Shown: piece after piece, positions 32,789 to 44,235 of the stretch
How the letters are laid out: every line of letters begins with the position of its first letter
How positions within the stretch are numbered: position 1 is the stretch's first letter
Assembly (NCBI GenBank): GCA_024811115.1
Contig: JAKOGH010000695.1
Coordinates: 80,027 to 144,026 of the forward strand
Source: Terana coerulea
Lineage: Eukaryota; Basidiomycota; Agaricomycetes; Polyporales; Phanerochaetaceae
Reading direction: 5' to 3'
Length of the DNA stretch: 64,000 nucleotides
Translations under genes and position numbers: made by a program
The notes under the pieces: generated by a model
Database searches by the model: none
What the model saw: the letters and a program-made list of their open reading frames with translations, nothing else
Told to the model about the DNA's origin: nothing

Positions 32789-33982
32789 TCACTGCCAAAC
32801 GTAGTTCAAATCGTAGGGCGGACATGCCACGGCTCTCCCTATTTTGTGTATGGCACTGTAGCTCCGGGCAGTGTGGGCTTGTGTCGCGTCGAGGATTTTG
32901 TCCATGAAGCTATCGCTATACTCGGATTCCGGGTCTGTGTCCCAGGTATAACCCTCGTCCTTTTCGTCTTCCGAGCAGGGCCCAGACTCAGCGCACAACA
33001 GACATTCGTCATCGCCATCCGGTGCCGTAGAATTTGTCGTTACCATATGATCTAGCAGTGTGGTAAGCATGTAGTGAAAGCTGTATTGCAGGCCCCATAT
33101 GATTCCGAACCACTCGTAGCAGCTCCCGGCACACAACGCTGCCAGCCTCATGACCCGAGCGATACCATGCTTCCATCACCTTCAGTGTACCAGCTTGCAA
33201 CGCAGTGGCGGGTGATGAAGGCTTCCACAGTACGTTGTCGGGGACAGATTTCGGGCTATAACGCAGGATGCATCTCTTCACTCCCCAGGTGCCATCATAT
33301 TGAGGGCCAGTAACGATAGTCAGCCACTTGCGTTTGAATCCGGCGCGACATATAGCAAATACAAATTGATCTGGCAGCCAAAGCAAGATGTCAGCATCGT
33401 CAAACAGAGCATATGTACAGATATGAACTCCATACCATCAAAGCGGCGATCCAACCTTGTGTAAGTCAACCTTGTCTCCTCTGATGACAGGGCCTCCACC
33501 AGCCATACAAGGGTGCTGACGTCTGCGGGCGGAGTCTCCCGGCGGCCATGCCGAGTGAACTGCCAGTGATGATTAAGGCTCGCAGCTGCAAAAATCCAGC
33601 TGAACGCCCAGTTATGGGTACAACTACTTGCATGAAGAGACTGGATGTTCGAGAACGTTGCTGAGTGGATTGGCGGGTATTCAGGACCATCTTGTCCGCC
33701 CCACTCCACGCTGTCGAAACGTAGATGTCGCAAGCATCGAATAGCTCCGAGGCAACGGAAAAGTGAGGATAAGGATGGCAGACGAAGTCTGCGCAGCTCA
33801 AGCCGATGTATGGTCTGAAGCTGTGCAAACCCGGGATGTAGAGTGGCCGGAAGAAGTGAAGCAGCACAGGCTGATGAACGATAGTCTCGTTCCCAGCCGT
33901 ATCTATGACATTGGCCCTTCGGGACCTGCCGTGCGGAGATCGAAAAGTCGATGCACGGTAATGTAATAGAACGTCTGGTCAC
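32789..33982 (-). CDS. LRR/F-box-like hypothetical protein (model uncertain)
   Basis: The upstream part has leucine-rich spacing (FAQLQTIHRLELRRLRLPSL, then CLRHLRFDSVEWGG), as in the leucine-rich halves of Agaricomycete F-box proteins. A good intron (33435-33371, donor GTATGG, branch CTGAC, acceptor CAG) joins DRRFD to DQFVFAICRAGFKRKWLTIV. After that the frame either stops at 33009 or is spliced near 33080 into an acidic tail (CSEDEKDEGYTWDTDPESE) ending at 32789. No F-box is seen in this model. It may be the C-terminal half of the gene at 34354-35553, or a separate gene lacking its start. Function unknown; such proteins usually act as substrate adaptors of SCF ubiquitin ligases. Confidence 0.4.
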
Positions 33983-34018
33983 TTTGAACCGTCCGGGTGT
34001 AGATCGCTCGCACGTGAC
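33966..34018 (+). repeat. Inverted repeat arm, left
   Basis: About 52 bp matching the minus strand of 34688-34740, with a perfect core CCGGGTGTAGATCGCTCGCA followed by CGTGAC. Outer positions differ mainly by transitions. Confidence 0.7.
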
Positions 34019-34353
34019 TGTGCCCGCTCACTCAGAGCCGCTGTCTGGCTTCTCACTTTAGACTTGGAGCTCTGTGTTTGCGCGTAGTGCTACTTGTATA
34101 GTGGTATACTGCATTACAATGTCATATACATAAAATAAGGCAAAAGTGAACCGGAAGCCAGTGGCTGAAGTGAGTGAGGGTGTCTGAGAAAACAGAACAC
34201 GCCGTCACATAGCAGATAAGTGTGAGCTGCGAGAAGGGTCCATGGTGATTTCAAAGGATGCGTATAAGGCCAGTTCACAGCCGACTTGACAGTTTCAATG
34301 GTTGAAGAGGGCGTAGACTCGCTGTAGATGGGGCCAAGCGACAAGACTCTAGA

Positions 34354-35553
34354 TCAACGAGCTGGAAAATGGGAAACATACCGCAGAGCAGTCCCCTCAG
34401 ACCCTTCCCCATAGGCATTTCCAAACCGTCTCTTCCCTACCCATGATGCTCTACGCCTGCGCGAACTCCAAAACCTCCGCAATATTCGCCCAGCCAGTGT
34501 GGCCAGCTTGGCAGAACTGCCAGTCGCGTTTGAAGGCCTACACTTGTATTCGGCATCAGGGGGCAGAAGATGAGCGCATGAGAGAGATGTAACAGGCCCG
34601 GATGGCCCAGAGAGGATGAATCGAGACCAGGAGGGAGCAATGAGCGAGGGACGGTCGTCGTCGACACTGAGAGCAAGCCAGAGAGCCGTCACGTGCGAGC
34701 GATCTACACCCGGATGATCCAAACTCACCAGACGCTCTAACGAGCCAGTGAACATCGCTTTTCGATGTCCGACTCACTGGCCGAAAGCCTTGTGCTTTCG
34801 GAGTTTAGAGCGGATGGGAACGAGACTAGATGAACGAGGGAGGGACAGCTCGAGCGTAAGGCCGCATTGCATTTGCCGAAGGAGGTACAGAAGGAGGCGC
34901 GACGCCACACTGATCGAGCCCCAATATGGACAACGGATATTGCGTATATGCCTCTTCAAATAGCTGGATTGGCGAGAACGAAGGATGTTTGCGAGGTACG
35001 TGACGTCCTGGAACTCCCGGAGCACGACACTAGCAAATACAACGGGGCGTAGTCGGTAGCTCCATTGAGAGCATGTGGTGGAAAGCCTGGAGACCGTCTT
35101 GGTCCAATCGCAGGGGGGCGTTGATGATCTACTCTGCTCGCGGAACACTTCCGTTAGGCAATCCAGAATGGAGCCGAAGACAATATCCTGCGGAGTTCGA
35201 GCCCATAAACTTGTTGTCATGGTAAACGAGGAGTCTGCAACCCAATTCTCGATGCCCAAATCGAAATCAAGCGCATTTTCAGGACCAGACGCATCCGAGT
35301 CGTCGAAGGGGGAATATACATCATCGAGGTCCGCTATGTCCTCGATGCTGGTCGCAATGTCCAGATTCTCTGTGACCCTGTCGTCATCTACGTTCTCGAC
35401 ACCAGTTGTGTCCTCGGGAATGGATGGGATGTCCAGATTCTCTGCGACGCTACCGCTATCTGGGTCGAACGGAGGTGAGGGCGGGAAGGAGATCATCCGG
35501 GCCGGTATTCTGCTGATGGGTAGCCAGTATTTAGCCTGGGGGTATAAGGTCAA
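34354..35553 (-). CDS. F-box-like hypothetical protein, N-terminal part clear
   Basis: One long exon (35553 or ATG at 35496 down to 34778) encodes an acidic, Asp/Ser-rich N-terminus (DLDDVYSPFDDSD). A segment TPQDIVFGSILDCLTEVF and CSQWSYRLRPVVFASVVLR follows, resembling the F-box and the start of the LRR region in Agaricomycete F-box proteins. The first exon ends at a consensus donor (A|GTGAGT, 34777). A 41 bp intron to 34737 is possible, but neither continuing frame is clearly leucine-rich. The continuing sequence overlaps the right arm of a 52 bp inverted repeat (34688-34740), so the 3' half may be rearranged. Expected role, by family, is substrate recognition in an SCF ubiquitin ligase; not shown here. 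Confidence 0.45.
34688..34740 (-). repeat. Inverted repeat arm, right
   Basis: Partner of 33966-34018. It lies within the possible second exon of the F-box-like gene and reads LERLVSLDHPGVDRSHVT on the minus strand. The left arm, read on the plus strand in the same frame, gives a similar peptide (IERLVTLNRPGVDRSHVT). Confidence 0.7.
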
Positions 35554-35559
35554 ATACGA

Positions 35560-36120
35560 GCAGGAGGTGGATGTTACTCAACGGTTGTGAGGTCGCACAA
35601 GACGATCACGGAGAGAGCAAGGAAGTGAAAAGAAAGGGCACTACAGCGCCAGTTCATCGCAAGAAAGAACTTTATCATCTAGCGGCAAGGGCTAGATGCA
35701 TCCTGCATAGCCCGTGGACGCTCACACTGCCCGTAGCCACCAAAGGGTCTTCCCCGCACATGACAGTGCCTCACGGAGGTTTTGGACTATTGTATCGATC
35801 GCGGGTCTGTGCACAATCGCCACCTGGCTTGGTTCTTGTGGCAAGTCGAAGTCGCCCCAATCAGGGCAAGGCATCCATAGAACCGGATGTGCTACTGGAT
35901 GCTTGGAAGCATGTTGTTCTGCCAGGAGCCCAAGCTGCATCGGTTCCTTTCTGCAATGAATCAAAGTCGCGTACTCAATCGTTCTAAACTCACTGAAAAC
36001 TTGCACGGCAGCGCGACGGAAGCTCGACATGATAGGAATATTGACGATTGTGTAACGCATCTGACTTGGCTTTCTCACGTGCTGGAACATACACACTGAT
36101 CTGTATGTTCGTCCATGTGC
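35560..36120. other. No clear gene; possible F-box remnant
   Basis: A minus-strand ORF (35722-36096, 124 codons) has weakly leucine-rich sequence (VQNLREALSCAGKTLWWL) and might be a remnant of the neighbouring F-box family. There is no start context or splice structure to support it. Confidence 0.3.
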
Positions 36121-37249
36121 TTATGGATCAGAGTAGCACCGCCATTTCCCTTCTTCTTTATACCAGACCTGCCCCATCGGCAGTATTACCGTCTTCAGCG
36201 TCCGACACGCGTCGGCCCAGGTGGCCACGACGGTCCGCTCCTTCTCAACCGTGTATGCGTCTGTGGACTCGGGGGCCATAAATGTCATATATCGCAGCCC
36301 CGAAAACTCAGCGAGGCGTGGCGCCAGACTTGTGAGAATTGCCTGTGTAGGACGGTACATTGAGGTCAGTACGATCCAAGCTACGAGAAAATCCGTAGGC
36401 GGCAGAAAGACGTACGTGGGAGCACGGAGTAGACAATATCACGACGTGCAGAGACTCGAGGCTCGGCATGCGCCTCGCGATCTCCGAGACGAGAACCTCC
36501 GGATTCTCCTCTTCTAGAGACAGCGCCGTCAACCGCTTGACAGGCGTGCTCGTCAGCGTCAGCGCATCCAGGGCATGTAGCCGTGACATCGGGAACAGCG
36601 TCAACGCGACGTTCTCCACAGGCCTGTTCCGCAGGAAGAGCACCATGCATAAGTTGTCGAGGTGCACCGTCCGCAGGGTGTTCAGCTTCGGAAGGGCACT
36701 CGGGCTCAGGTGGATCGTCGAATGCTTGGGGTGGCCGCGGTAGCCGAGCTCGACAATGCTACGTTGCTGCCCGAGCCACTCGGCAAAGTCTTGAGTCAGT
36801 AGCGTTGAGGTGTGCAGCTTTTCGAGCTGAAACGACGTCCCGGAGAGGCACCAGGCGGTGTCTTTGTACCCATCCACTGCGGAGTACTCGAGGGTCAGTT
36901 CGCGGAGGTTGGGGACGGCCTGGAGAACGAGTTGGACTAGACGTAGGAGGTTGGAGCCGACGAGGTTGTCATGGAAGTCGATGTTGAGCGAGCGGACAAG
37001 CAACGCAGGATTTGGGAGACGGGGTGGGTGGCATGCAGGATTAGAAGCATTTACGAGCGTACGGAATAGTTGGACACGTTGACGAGTCTTGCTGAAGTCG
37101 GGGTTTCGGTAAAGCGAGCGTGAAGCGACGGTGTAGAAGGTGCTGTTAGAGGAGACTACGCTAGCTAGAGCGGCTTGTTGTGTTTGGTTGAAGATAAGCT
37201 CTAGAACTTCTGCAGGTAGTCGGCCCAGCGGTGAGTTGTGAGCGATCAT
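36121..37249 (-). CDS. F-box/leucine-rich protein
   Basis: Exons 37249-36416 and 36342-36121 with one 73 bp GT-AG intron give 351 residues. The N-terminus GRLPAEVLELIFNQTQQAAL is an F-box helix, followed by VVSSNSTFYTVASRSLYRN, the usual end of the motif. Leucine-rich segments follow (LLVRSLNIDFHD, VPNLRELTLEYSAVDG, MPSLESLHVVI). The second exon ends in a WADACRTLKTVILP block with a Trp-Tyr-rich tail, the C-terminal signature of this Agaricomycete family. The start was chosen at 37249 because the frame upstream to 37600 lacks family features. By family it should be an SCF ubiquitin-ligase adaptor; the substrate is unknown. It lies in a row with two related loci, consistent with local expansion. 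Confidence 0.75.
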
Positions 37250-38140
37250 GCTCTGACAAGGTTCCGTAGACAAAGATGAGGTCGACGTCTGAGATAGCCG
37301 CGTCAGATTCAGTTGTGATAGAAGAAACAGAGACACAAAACAGCATTTAAATGTACTCCATGTCATTTCAACGTTTTCGGTGGTCCTTCTCAAGCATTCG
37401 CGAGAAGCGACATGCGAGAAATTGGAATGTGGTATCACGTGATCACCATCGGAATATAAAATACATCTCCAGCTTGGAGAATGACGATACAGTGGGCAAT
37501 TACGGGCTTCGTGACTGTCGCAGCAACGATGTATTTGCCCTCTGGTATCAAAGCGAGAAGTACAGGGGGCATAGAACTTTTGTGAAAGCATCCTGCTCAT
37601 AACAGTGCGATCGCGTTAGCAGCAGGAAGCTTTACGGTATCGCACACTGCGAAGGCACATGCCTCCAAAAACACTGTGGTACTCACGTCACAAATCCGAA
37701 CTTATTCTCGCACTCCGAGTTGTGAAACAACCGTTGTCGCCAGGCTTCTCCGCAGCTGTGAAGTCCTGGGGCAAAAACCGTACGATTTGTAGCCCTTCGT
37801 AGTAACCAGATCCGACACAGGCTTCGTGGCGAGGGAAAGGATGTGCGATGGTGAGTCAGGCAGCGCCGCCTAGAATTATTCTGGCTGAGTCTGGAGGTGG
37901 TGAGAGTGGCGGAGAGCGTGAGCGTTTAGGATGAGGTTCACAAAATAGGTGCGGCCCTGATGGCAACATTCAAATTCGGAAGACGCCCGGCCCCCACCCC
38001 ATCGGCTAAGGGATCGTACCACAAAATTGCGATCCCATAAAGCGGGCGTGGGTGTGTTCGGCCATCCCCAGGTTGCATCCCAACGACCACCAGCTCACCG
38101 GTCTTCACCTCGGACCTCGGACACGACGACGACGCCCAGG
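37250..38140. other. Intergenic between divergent F-box and ERG25 genes
   Basis: A shared divergent upstream region of about 890 bp. A dyad gggatcg...cgatccc lies at about 38010-38036, 105-130 bp before the ERG25 start. No other gene is seen. Confidence 0.4.
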
Positions 38141-39372
38141 ATGTCGAACACGACGACTCTGCCGTTCAACCACGCCAGCGCGCTCTACGCAGAGACCGAC
38201 TTCACGAAGCTCAACTGGATCGAGCTGCAGTGGGCGTCATGGTATCTGTGGATAGGAAACCCTGCGCTGGCAACCGGTCTTGCCAGCTTCTTGCTGCACG
38301 AGGTGCGTCTCACTGTTATCCTGCTACAAGTTGTTCCTCTCAAACGCTTTGCAGGTCGTGTACTTTGGCCGAGCAATCCCATGGATTATCATCGACTCTA
38401 TGCCGTACTTCCGTAAGTGGAAGCTGCAGCCTAACAAGATCCCGACGGTCGCGGAGCAGTGGGCCTGCACTAAGCAGGTGCTCTTCAGCCATTTCACGGT
38501 TGAACTCCCTCTTGTATGTCCTCACGATATGCATCGTCCAAGGCGAAATATTCACCTGTCTCGTCATGGTAGATTTGGCTTTTCCATCCCATGGCCGAGT
38601 TCCTCGGCATGTCGACGCACCAGGTTCCTTTCCCGTCCTGGACGCAGATGCTTCCTCAGCTGTTTTTCTTCTTTGTCTTCGAAGACATGTTCCACTACTT
38701 CGGTATGCAACCCTTAACGTAAACCGGCTACATCAAAGTAATATTCCTTCCATTAGCTCACCAAGCGTTACACTGGGGTCCCCTCTACAAGCACATTCAC
38801 AAGATCCACCACCAGTACCCCGCACCCTTCGGCCTTGCGGCTGAGTACGCCCACCCCGCAGAGGTCTTCATCCTCGGCACTGGCACCATCCTTGGCCCCA
38901 TCCTGTACTGCGGCTTCCGCCAGGATCTGCACATCTTCACCGTCTACATCTGGATCACCCTCCGTCTATTCCAGGCTATTGACGCACACAGCGGCTACGG
39001 TACGCCTGAATGTTCTTTCGAGCTGTACGTGAACCTGACAATGTTCCGTTGCTAGACTTCCCGTGGTCGCTGCAGCACATTCTGCCGTTCTGGTCCGGCG
39101 CGGAGCACCACGACTTCCACCACATGGCGTTCGTGAACAACTTCTCGACCTCCTTCCGCTGGTGCGACCGCCTCTTCGGCACGGACGACAAGTACCGTGC
39201 CTACTGCTCGCGCCTCGACGCCGCGAAGAAGTCCGGCCTGAGCGCGGAGGAGTACGCGAAGATGGAGATCAAGCTGAACGAGGAGGCCGAGCGCGCCGGC
39301 GTCGAGGCGGAGAAGGTCGCGGAGTCGGCTGACTTCTCCTCGGGCTGGTCGAAGAAGACCAAGGTCGCATAA
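38141..39372 (+). CDS. erg25: C-4 methylsterol monooxygenase
   Basis: Five exons (38141-38302, 38355-38513, 38573-38702, 38757-38999, 39056-39372) with four GT-AG introns of 52-59 bp join in frame to 336 residues, the usual ERG25 length. The enzyme removes the C-4 methyl groups of sterol intermediates in ergosterol synthesis in the ER membrane, using a non-haem di-iron centre. The histidine clusters of the fatty-acid-hydroxylase fold are visible: HYFAHQALH in the middle, [12 protein letters not shown] next, and HHDFHH near the C-terminus. Hydrophobic segments include [19 protein letters not shown] and [15 protein letters not shown]. The tail is charged and ends KKTKVA. The start is the first ATG before [13 protein letters not shown], which fits the family's N-terminus. 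No lesion is seen. Confidence 0.95.
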
Positions 39373-39704
39373 GTCGACGGGTTTAGATGAGGGTTTTCGG
39401 GAGAAAGTAGGATATCACCTCACACCTTGTGCTTAATTGCTGTACATCTCGCATCTATAATACCCTAGACGGTCAAACTTCTGTGTGTGGTCTGTCTGAT
39501 ATGTTCGATGAAGACTACTCTGTCATCGCGGCATTCTGGTTAACCCAAGGTCATCTGGTGAGTGTTGCGACCTCCTACGGTTAGGGCCCCTTCACTGAGA
39601 GTGGTTCTAGCTCATGCTGACCAAACCAACTGCAGGTTGACGCGCGCAACACGACCTTCGCCGAGGTGTATCAATACCGACTCACACTAATCAAGACGTC
39701 AAGT
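39373..39704. other. 3' flank of ERG25
   Basis: No gene is seen before the segmental duplication starts. Confidence 0.4.
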
Positions 39705-40738
39705 CACCGAAACACGTATCTGCATTGTCTCGACTCTACGCTAAACACCAACTCAGCGGAGTCTCTGTTTTCTAGGCCTCACCCACTCGCCCGCTGCCCT
39801 CCCATGAACCTGCTACACCACAAGAACGCTCAAATAGCCTCGCACATCGTTCCATCACCCCCTAGCACCCCAGACAAAAGCCTGAGGTGCCCAACGAACC
39901 ATCCCAACTCGTATTACGTCCACTGACGTGCGCCATAGCTGATCCCAGACGTGTGTCAGTGCCATGATGATGGTCACTAGTACATACATGCACGACCAGG
40001 GGCGGCGCGGGTCTTCCTGTGGGCGAGAAGGGTATTCGTTGACGAAAGGCGACGACGCGATGTGTTGGCGCGAGGCAGCTGTCGACGACCGTAAGAGACC
40101 GTTCGTCGTTGACTCAAAGCGAGGCTGACGTACCAATGGCAGATCAAGTGGCGACCCAAGCCTTCTCCGTCCTCCCTCCTTCATCCATCCTCCTCCTAAA
40201 ACCCGGATGTCTTGATGTCGATACCGGAAGGTCGCGCGATATGCTCGCCCGACTGCGACCGGATGACGGCAGGACACCAGGTACCCAAGAGGGTAGCCCT
40301 CCTCGTCTTACGTCCACAGCGACCCGTGTTGTATCCGCCCCTAGGTGTGTTGTGCCACGCTCTTCGCTGGCACCTGCACATACGACTGGGGGCGGCACGA
40401 GGAGTGGGGTAATCGGGAGAGAGTGCCCTTGGTGGAAGTGGATGGTTGATGAGAGGAGACTTCGGTGAGAGTTAGTGACCTGTTATATAAGTGAACAATG
40501 CGGACGACTTACTAGTGATGGCTCGAATCAAGCTGGGTTCGGGCAGTAGCGGGCATTTCCCGGGGTCGATGAATGCGGTCTACGTTTTCTGGAGACTATG
40601 AGACAGGTGAGGAGCAGCTCGTCGCTCACAGAGCTCAAGGCTTACTTCGGGGATACGGCAGCGATGCAGATGGCCTAGCCAGGGCCCTCATATATTTTCA
40701 TGCTGCCTTGATTATACAGTGTTTCTGTTGGACTCAGG

Positions 40739-40819
40739 TCAGCACCGAACATTGTCAACAACTAGGCACTTGTCAGACTTACTTGGCTCTTGACAACAGC
40801 AGGAGGAGTCGGAACACAT
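40739..40819 (-). CDS. Cys-rich micro-ORF, copy A (candidate)
   Basis: ATG at 40819 opens a 26-residue ORF with six cysteines (MCSDSSCCCQEPSKSDKC at its start, ending NVRC). It lies about 100 bp downstream of a TATA box and a CT-rich leader. A consensus intron (GTAAGT at about 40782, branch GCTGAC, acceptor CAACAG, 58 bp) would instead give MCSDSSCCCQEPK and a 28-residue product. Both readings exist in copy B. Cys spacing recalls short metallothioneins, but there is no CxC series, so no function is assigned. Confidence 0.3.
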   Translation of the reverse strand: MCSDSSCCCQEPSKSDKCLVVDNVRC

Positions 40820-40915
40820 TGGTAACCCGCCAGGAGGCCTTGGTGTTGGTGACTTGTTGGAGTTGTGGTGGGAGGAGAGAGAGCTGCTCTGGGGGAAAGC
40901 GAACGAGGAGCCTGG

Positions 40916-40923
40916 TTTATATA
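40916..40923 (-). promoter_or_regulatory. TATA box, copy A
   Basis: TATATAAA on the minus strand, about 100 bp upstream of the ATG at 40819, followed by a pyrimidine-rich leader. Conserved in copy B. Confidence 0.55.
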
Positions 40924-41232
40924 TCCACGGAGGCTGACCTTAGGCTGTTGAACGGCGCTTGAGCTTGGGCTTCGATGGCAGCAGGCGGGAGATCGCGAGC
41001 CATATTTGGACACCTTCCTGTTTGGGCCGACGTCAGTGGCCACTCTGCCTCGCGACTGACCATGGCTTGTGATTCTTCGTTATGTCAAGACTTTTTGATA
41101 CAAACCAACATCTACTCCCCACACAACCCCCACACACGAATTTTCTTGTTTCGAACTTGAACGTCTACACCCGGGACAGCATCCTGTCATTACGAAGGCT
41201 AGAATAGCTGAAGTTTCGCCTTCGAGGCTGTA

Positions 41233-41975
41233 ATGGAGAACCCAGAGAAGGATGCTCGCGAGGTTGTGCAATTGGTGACCGCCGCCATAAGCCCTGAGAT
41301 ACAGCAGGTAGCTGTCTTGAGGTATGTCTTGAGTGCTTTACAACGCGAGAGCTCATTTCATATCTTATAGGTACTACGCTCCAGATGCCAGCTTCCAACA
41401 CCCATTGTGCGCCGTCGCGCGTGGGCCAAGATCACGAGAGCTCATTCTAGGGATTCTAAAGTATGTGACTATCTGGACTGGTCGCTTTCATTTTTGTGAC
41501 GTGAACACTGCTAGATGGTATCGAATCATGTCTCCAAAGCTCGTTGTTGAGGTCCCGAACGTTACATATAACCCCGAGACGCGCGAGCTCTCCGTCGAAG
41601 TGAGGCAGGTATTTCACATCCGATGGTCTCCCTTCCATCCGGAATGGTCAAGGTACGTTCTCGAATTGCCTGCGAGATTGCGTAGGCCATAACCCTATAC
41701 TGTAGATTGTTAGTTCACCTACGGCTTCAACCGAGCAAAGAAGATCCGAAACTGCTGCAAATCGTAGAGCATGAGGACTTCTACCACCCGCCGATCTGGC
41801 CGCTCTGGTCATTCCGCTACTCATCCCCCTCATCCACTTTCTACTCTGGCTAGGCACCATTGCAAGCATTGTGGGGGCCAAGTTCTTCGGCACGGTCTTC
41901 GGTGAGACTCCCGTCGTCCGTTGTGTGAGCGGCCTAATTTCTAACTTGTGCTGTACACGGCCTGTAGGCTTTTAG
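41233..41975 (+). pseudogene. SigF-like NTF2-like protein, frameshifted
   Basis: Exons 41233-41321, 41371-41460, 41515-41652, 41706-41901 and 41968-41975 are bounded by GT-AG introns of about 49-66 bp. The start MENPEKDAREVVQLVTAA, the block YYAPDASFQHPLC, WYRIMSPKLVVEV, then FHIRWSPFHP and HEDFYHP follow the Agaricomycete SigF-like NTF2 family in order. The fold is an NTF2/SnoaL alpha-beta cone; the function is unknown. After HEDFYHP the frame must shift by one base (missing near 41789) to reach the expected hydrophobic C-terminal helix (LAALVIPLLIPLIHFLLWLG) and the end FFGTVFGF. As written the frame continues to an early TAG at about 41853. The single lesion sits in a CCC run and may be a sequence error. 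Confidence 0.7.
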
Positions 41976-42033
41976 ACTGTTAGGGATGGCGAGGGTGGTA
42001 GGAGCGTGACACTCGTAGAACCTGTATCCCACG

Positions 42034-42489
42034 GTGCGGTCACAATCAACGGTGCTGGCCCATCCAAGACGGGCAGGACTAGAAGCTAGGAAGCCGTTCA
42101 AGGATATGCCTCGGAAAAGAGCTGGTATATTGTATCATAGAGCGCTTCAGGGCAGTGCACTATATACCTATGGCCACCCGGAAACACTGCAGTGGCTTGA
42201 CTTTGCACCAGTCGGTTCCAGTCCTGGCGCTGTACTGTGTGCCTTGAAACCCGCGATCAGGCGTCCCATGAAGACAAGTGGATGCGCAGCTATCCGAGTG
42301 CAGCCTCCGGGGGTGCATCTGTTAGTTGAGTATCACTTGTGGGACTGGGCTTCTGGTTTCCTGGATACCAACTTCCCAGTACGTGATTATCAGGCTTCCG
42401 GTCAATGCTTGGACAGCATGCCTGAACAGCCTCTAAAAAGCCACAAACCGTACAACGCCGAGGTTTCTTATTCCGCATCTGTCAAATAA
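42034..42489 (+). CDS. Hypothetical ORF, weakly supported
   Basis: An uninterrupted 151-codon ORF upstream of the F-box-like gene. No domain, signal peptide or splice site is recognised. The product is basic at first and aromatic in its middle (WDWASGFLDTNFPVRDYQ). It could be chance. Confidence 0.2.
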   Translation: MRSQSTVLAHPRRAGLEARKPFKDMPRKRAGILYHRALQGSALYTYGHPETLQWLDFAPVGSSPGAVLCALKPAIRRPMKTSGCAAIRVQPPGVHLLVEYHLWDWASGFLDTNFPVRDYQASGQCLDSMPEQPLKSHKPYNAEVSYSASVK

Positions 42490-42558
42490 TGCAGTAACCC
42501 TCCCATGCTTTTCCTTGACACCGTACGCCCACGTCCACCGTCCCCATTGTCCTTCAAC

Positions 42559-44078
42559 ATGTCTCTTCTCCCCGCCATCTCTCGACCCCTCGCAACAGGA
42601 GCAGACCTTCCGCCCGAGGTTGTCGATCAGGTTCTACAAACACTAACGGATAATCGCGCACACCCTCTTACGCGACAGGAGAAGAAATTGCTTAGAGGAT
42701 GTGGCCTAACCTACCGCTACTGGGTGGGGAAGTGCCGCGGGCATATCTTCTTCGCTCTGACCCTGCGTTCCCGCAGTGACATTGACCAGATCATTCGGTT
42801 CACGAAGCACCCAGTGCACGGACTCCCCTCACTGGAAGAATGCATTCATTGGTGGTACATCGAGTGTGCAGAGGCGCGGAGTCCTTGGCTGCATTACGCT
42901 CTAATGAAAGTCGCGGATCTGCACACGGCAGGTGCCCAAAATCGCAGGACACCGGGCTACGACGAGTTATGGGAGTGCGGCACCGAGTTGAAGCTCACGT
43001 CCAACTCCTCTTACGCGCCACACTCGCTACGTGCTTCACTTCCCCGAACATTACCTGCGAGGGCCGTCAATCACCTTCATGACCTGGAGCTCTCCCATTT
43101 CCATTTCTGTAACGTCACACAACTCTTCCGATTACTCCGGAGTATGTCAAGTATTCTCAGCCTATACTGTGACAACTTGGTTTTCGACGAAGGACTTGCC
43201 GAAATTGTTTCCATCGCCATGGCCTATCAAGCCCATCAATATCGTAAGGAAGCTCTTAACCTGGTTTCCGTGTCAAACTGTGATGGAGGTAAAGCTGAAG
43301 TAAACATTGCGTTTGCTGTACTTGCCCTCACTGCTCTGCGCCAATGTTTCCCGGAGATGTTGGATGACTCTCTTCGCATCCCAACCACTGCGCTGTGCAA
43401 CTACTTCCGGCCAGCGGCATGTGATAAAATAACCCTGTACAGCCACCGTAGTGGTACGTCGCGGAATTATTATTTTGTTAAAATCGCTAACAGGAAGTTG
43501 GTGAAGACTCCCAATCTACGCTGCATGTTAACTATTGGGAGCGGTCCGCCGAGTCACGGATCTTTGAATTATCCGTATGGTGTCCCAATCCTTCGGTCCA
43601 CAGCACAGACGACAGGCCTCAGTTGCAGCTCACCATTTCCTATTCTACTACGTCGGAAGATCTCTTCGAAGGCATTGACTGGAAAGCCATCGATGATGTT
43701 CTTTCCACCTCGGACAGTCTTGGACTTTTTCATATCAAAGTGGGCGTTGGGGCCACCCATATATTCCGAGGACTCCTGGAAACTATCACGGCGGGAAGTT
43801 TTCTGCATGTGACCGCTCACGAGAACAAGTTGCGCATGTGTTACAACCTAACTCGGATGGATGGATTTGCTTGTATCTGGCTGGACGACATTCTTTCTGC
43901 GCAGATGGAATGCAAGGTGGACGACGCCACGATTTCCCTCACCCACTCGCAGCTATTTGACTTCGTGCTATGCGAGTCTTCCGCAGAGAAGGCATCATTT
44001 TTACGATGGATTGCGGAAGATGGAGGCGAGGGGTACAGGAAAGAGGTGGCACGGATAGAGACAGTAGCGGTGATATAG
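42559..44078 (+). CDS. F-box-like hypothetical protein
   Basis: The start ATG at 42559 gives MSLLPAISRPLATGADLPPEVVDQVL, where LPPEVVDQVLQTL resembles an F-box helix. Exon 1 runs to 43453 and a short intron (43454-43497, donor GTACGT, acceptor AG) puts the sequence in the frame of the second exon. That exon continues through HVNYWERSAESRIFELSVW to a stop at 44078, 491 residues in all. Leucine-rich spacing is weaker than in the 36.1-37.2 kb gene, and many Cys and Trp residues occur. Without the intron the first frame runs to 43812, so the splice is supported mainly by the better coding quality of the second frame. Function unknown; possibly an SCF adaptor. Confidence 0.6.
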
Positions 44079-44235
44079 AGGACAAAATCTCACGAAGTAT
44101 ACGATTGGCTAGGCCAAGAGCGGGTGGTAGCCCCTCCTTCTAGCAACGCGGCAAATGAATACCAAGAGCATGAAATAGCCATGTCCACAAAGGGAAGAAA
44201 CATGGCCAAACGGTGCACTTAGGAGCCGAATTGTG

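Larger units (their letters stand above)
39705..41035. repeat. Segmental duplication, copy A
   Basis: A direct repeat of 45067-46395, about 1.33 kb and highly similar over its length, with small indels. ORFs on the minus strand (for example 39855-40277) are only partly kept in the other copy. It includes a minus-strand TATA box, a pyrimidine-rich leader and a tiny cysteine-rich ORF, so the unit probably carries a transcribed locus. The product is not recognised. Confidence 0.8.
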
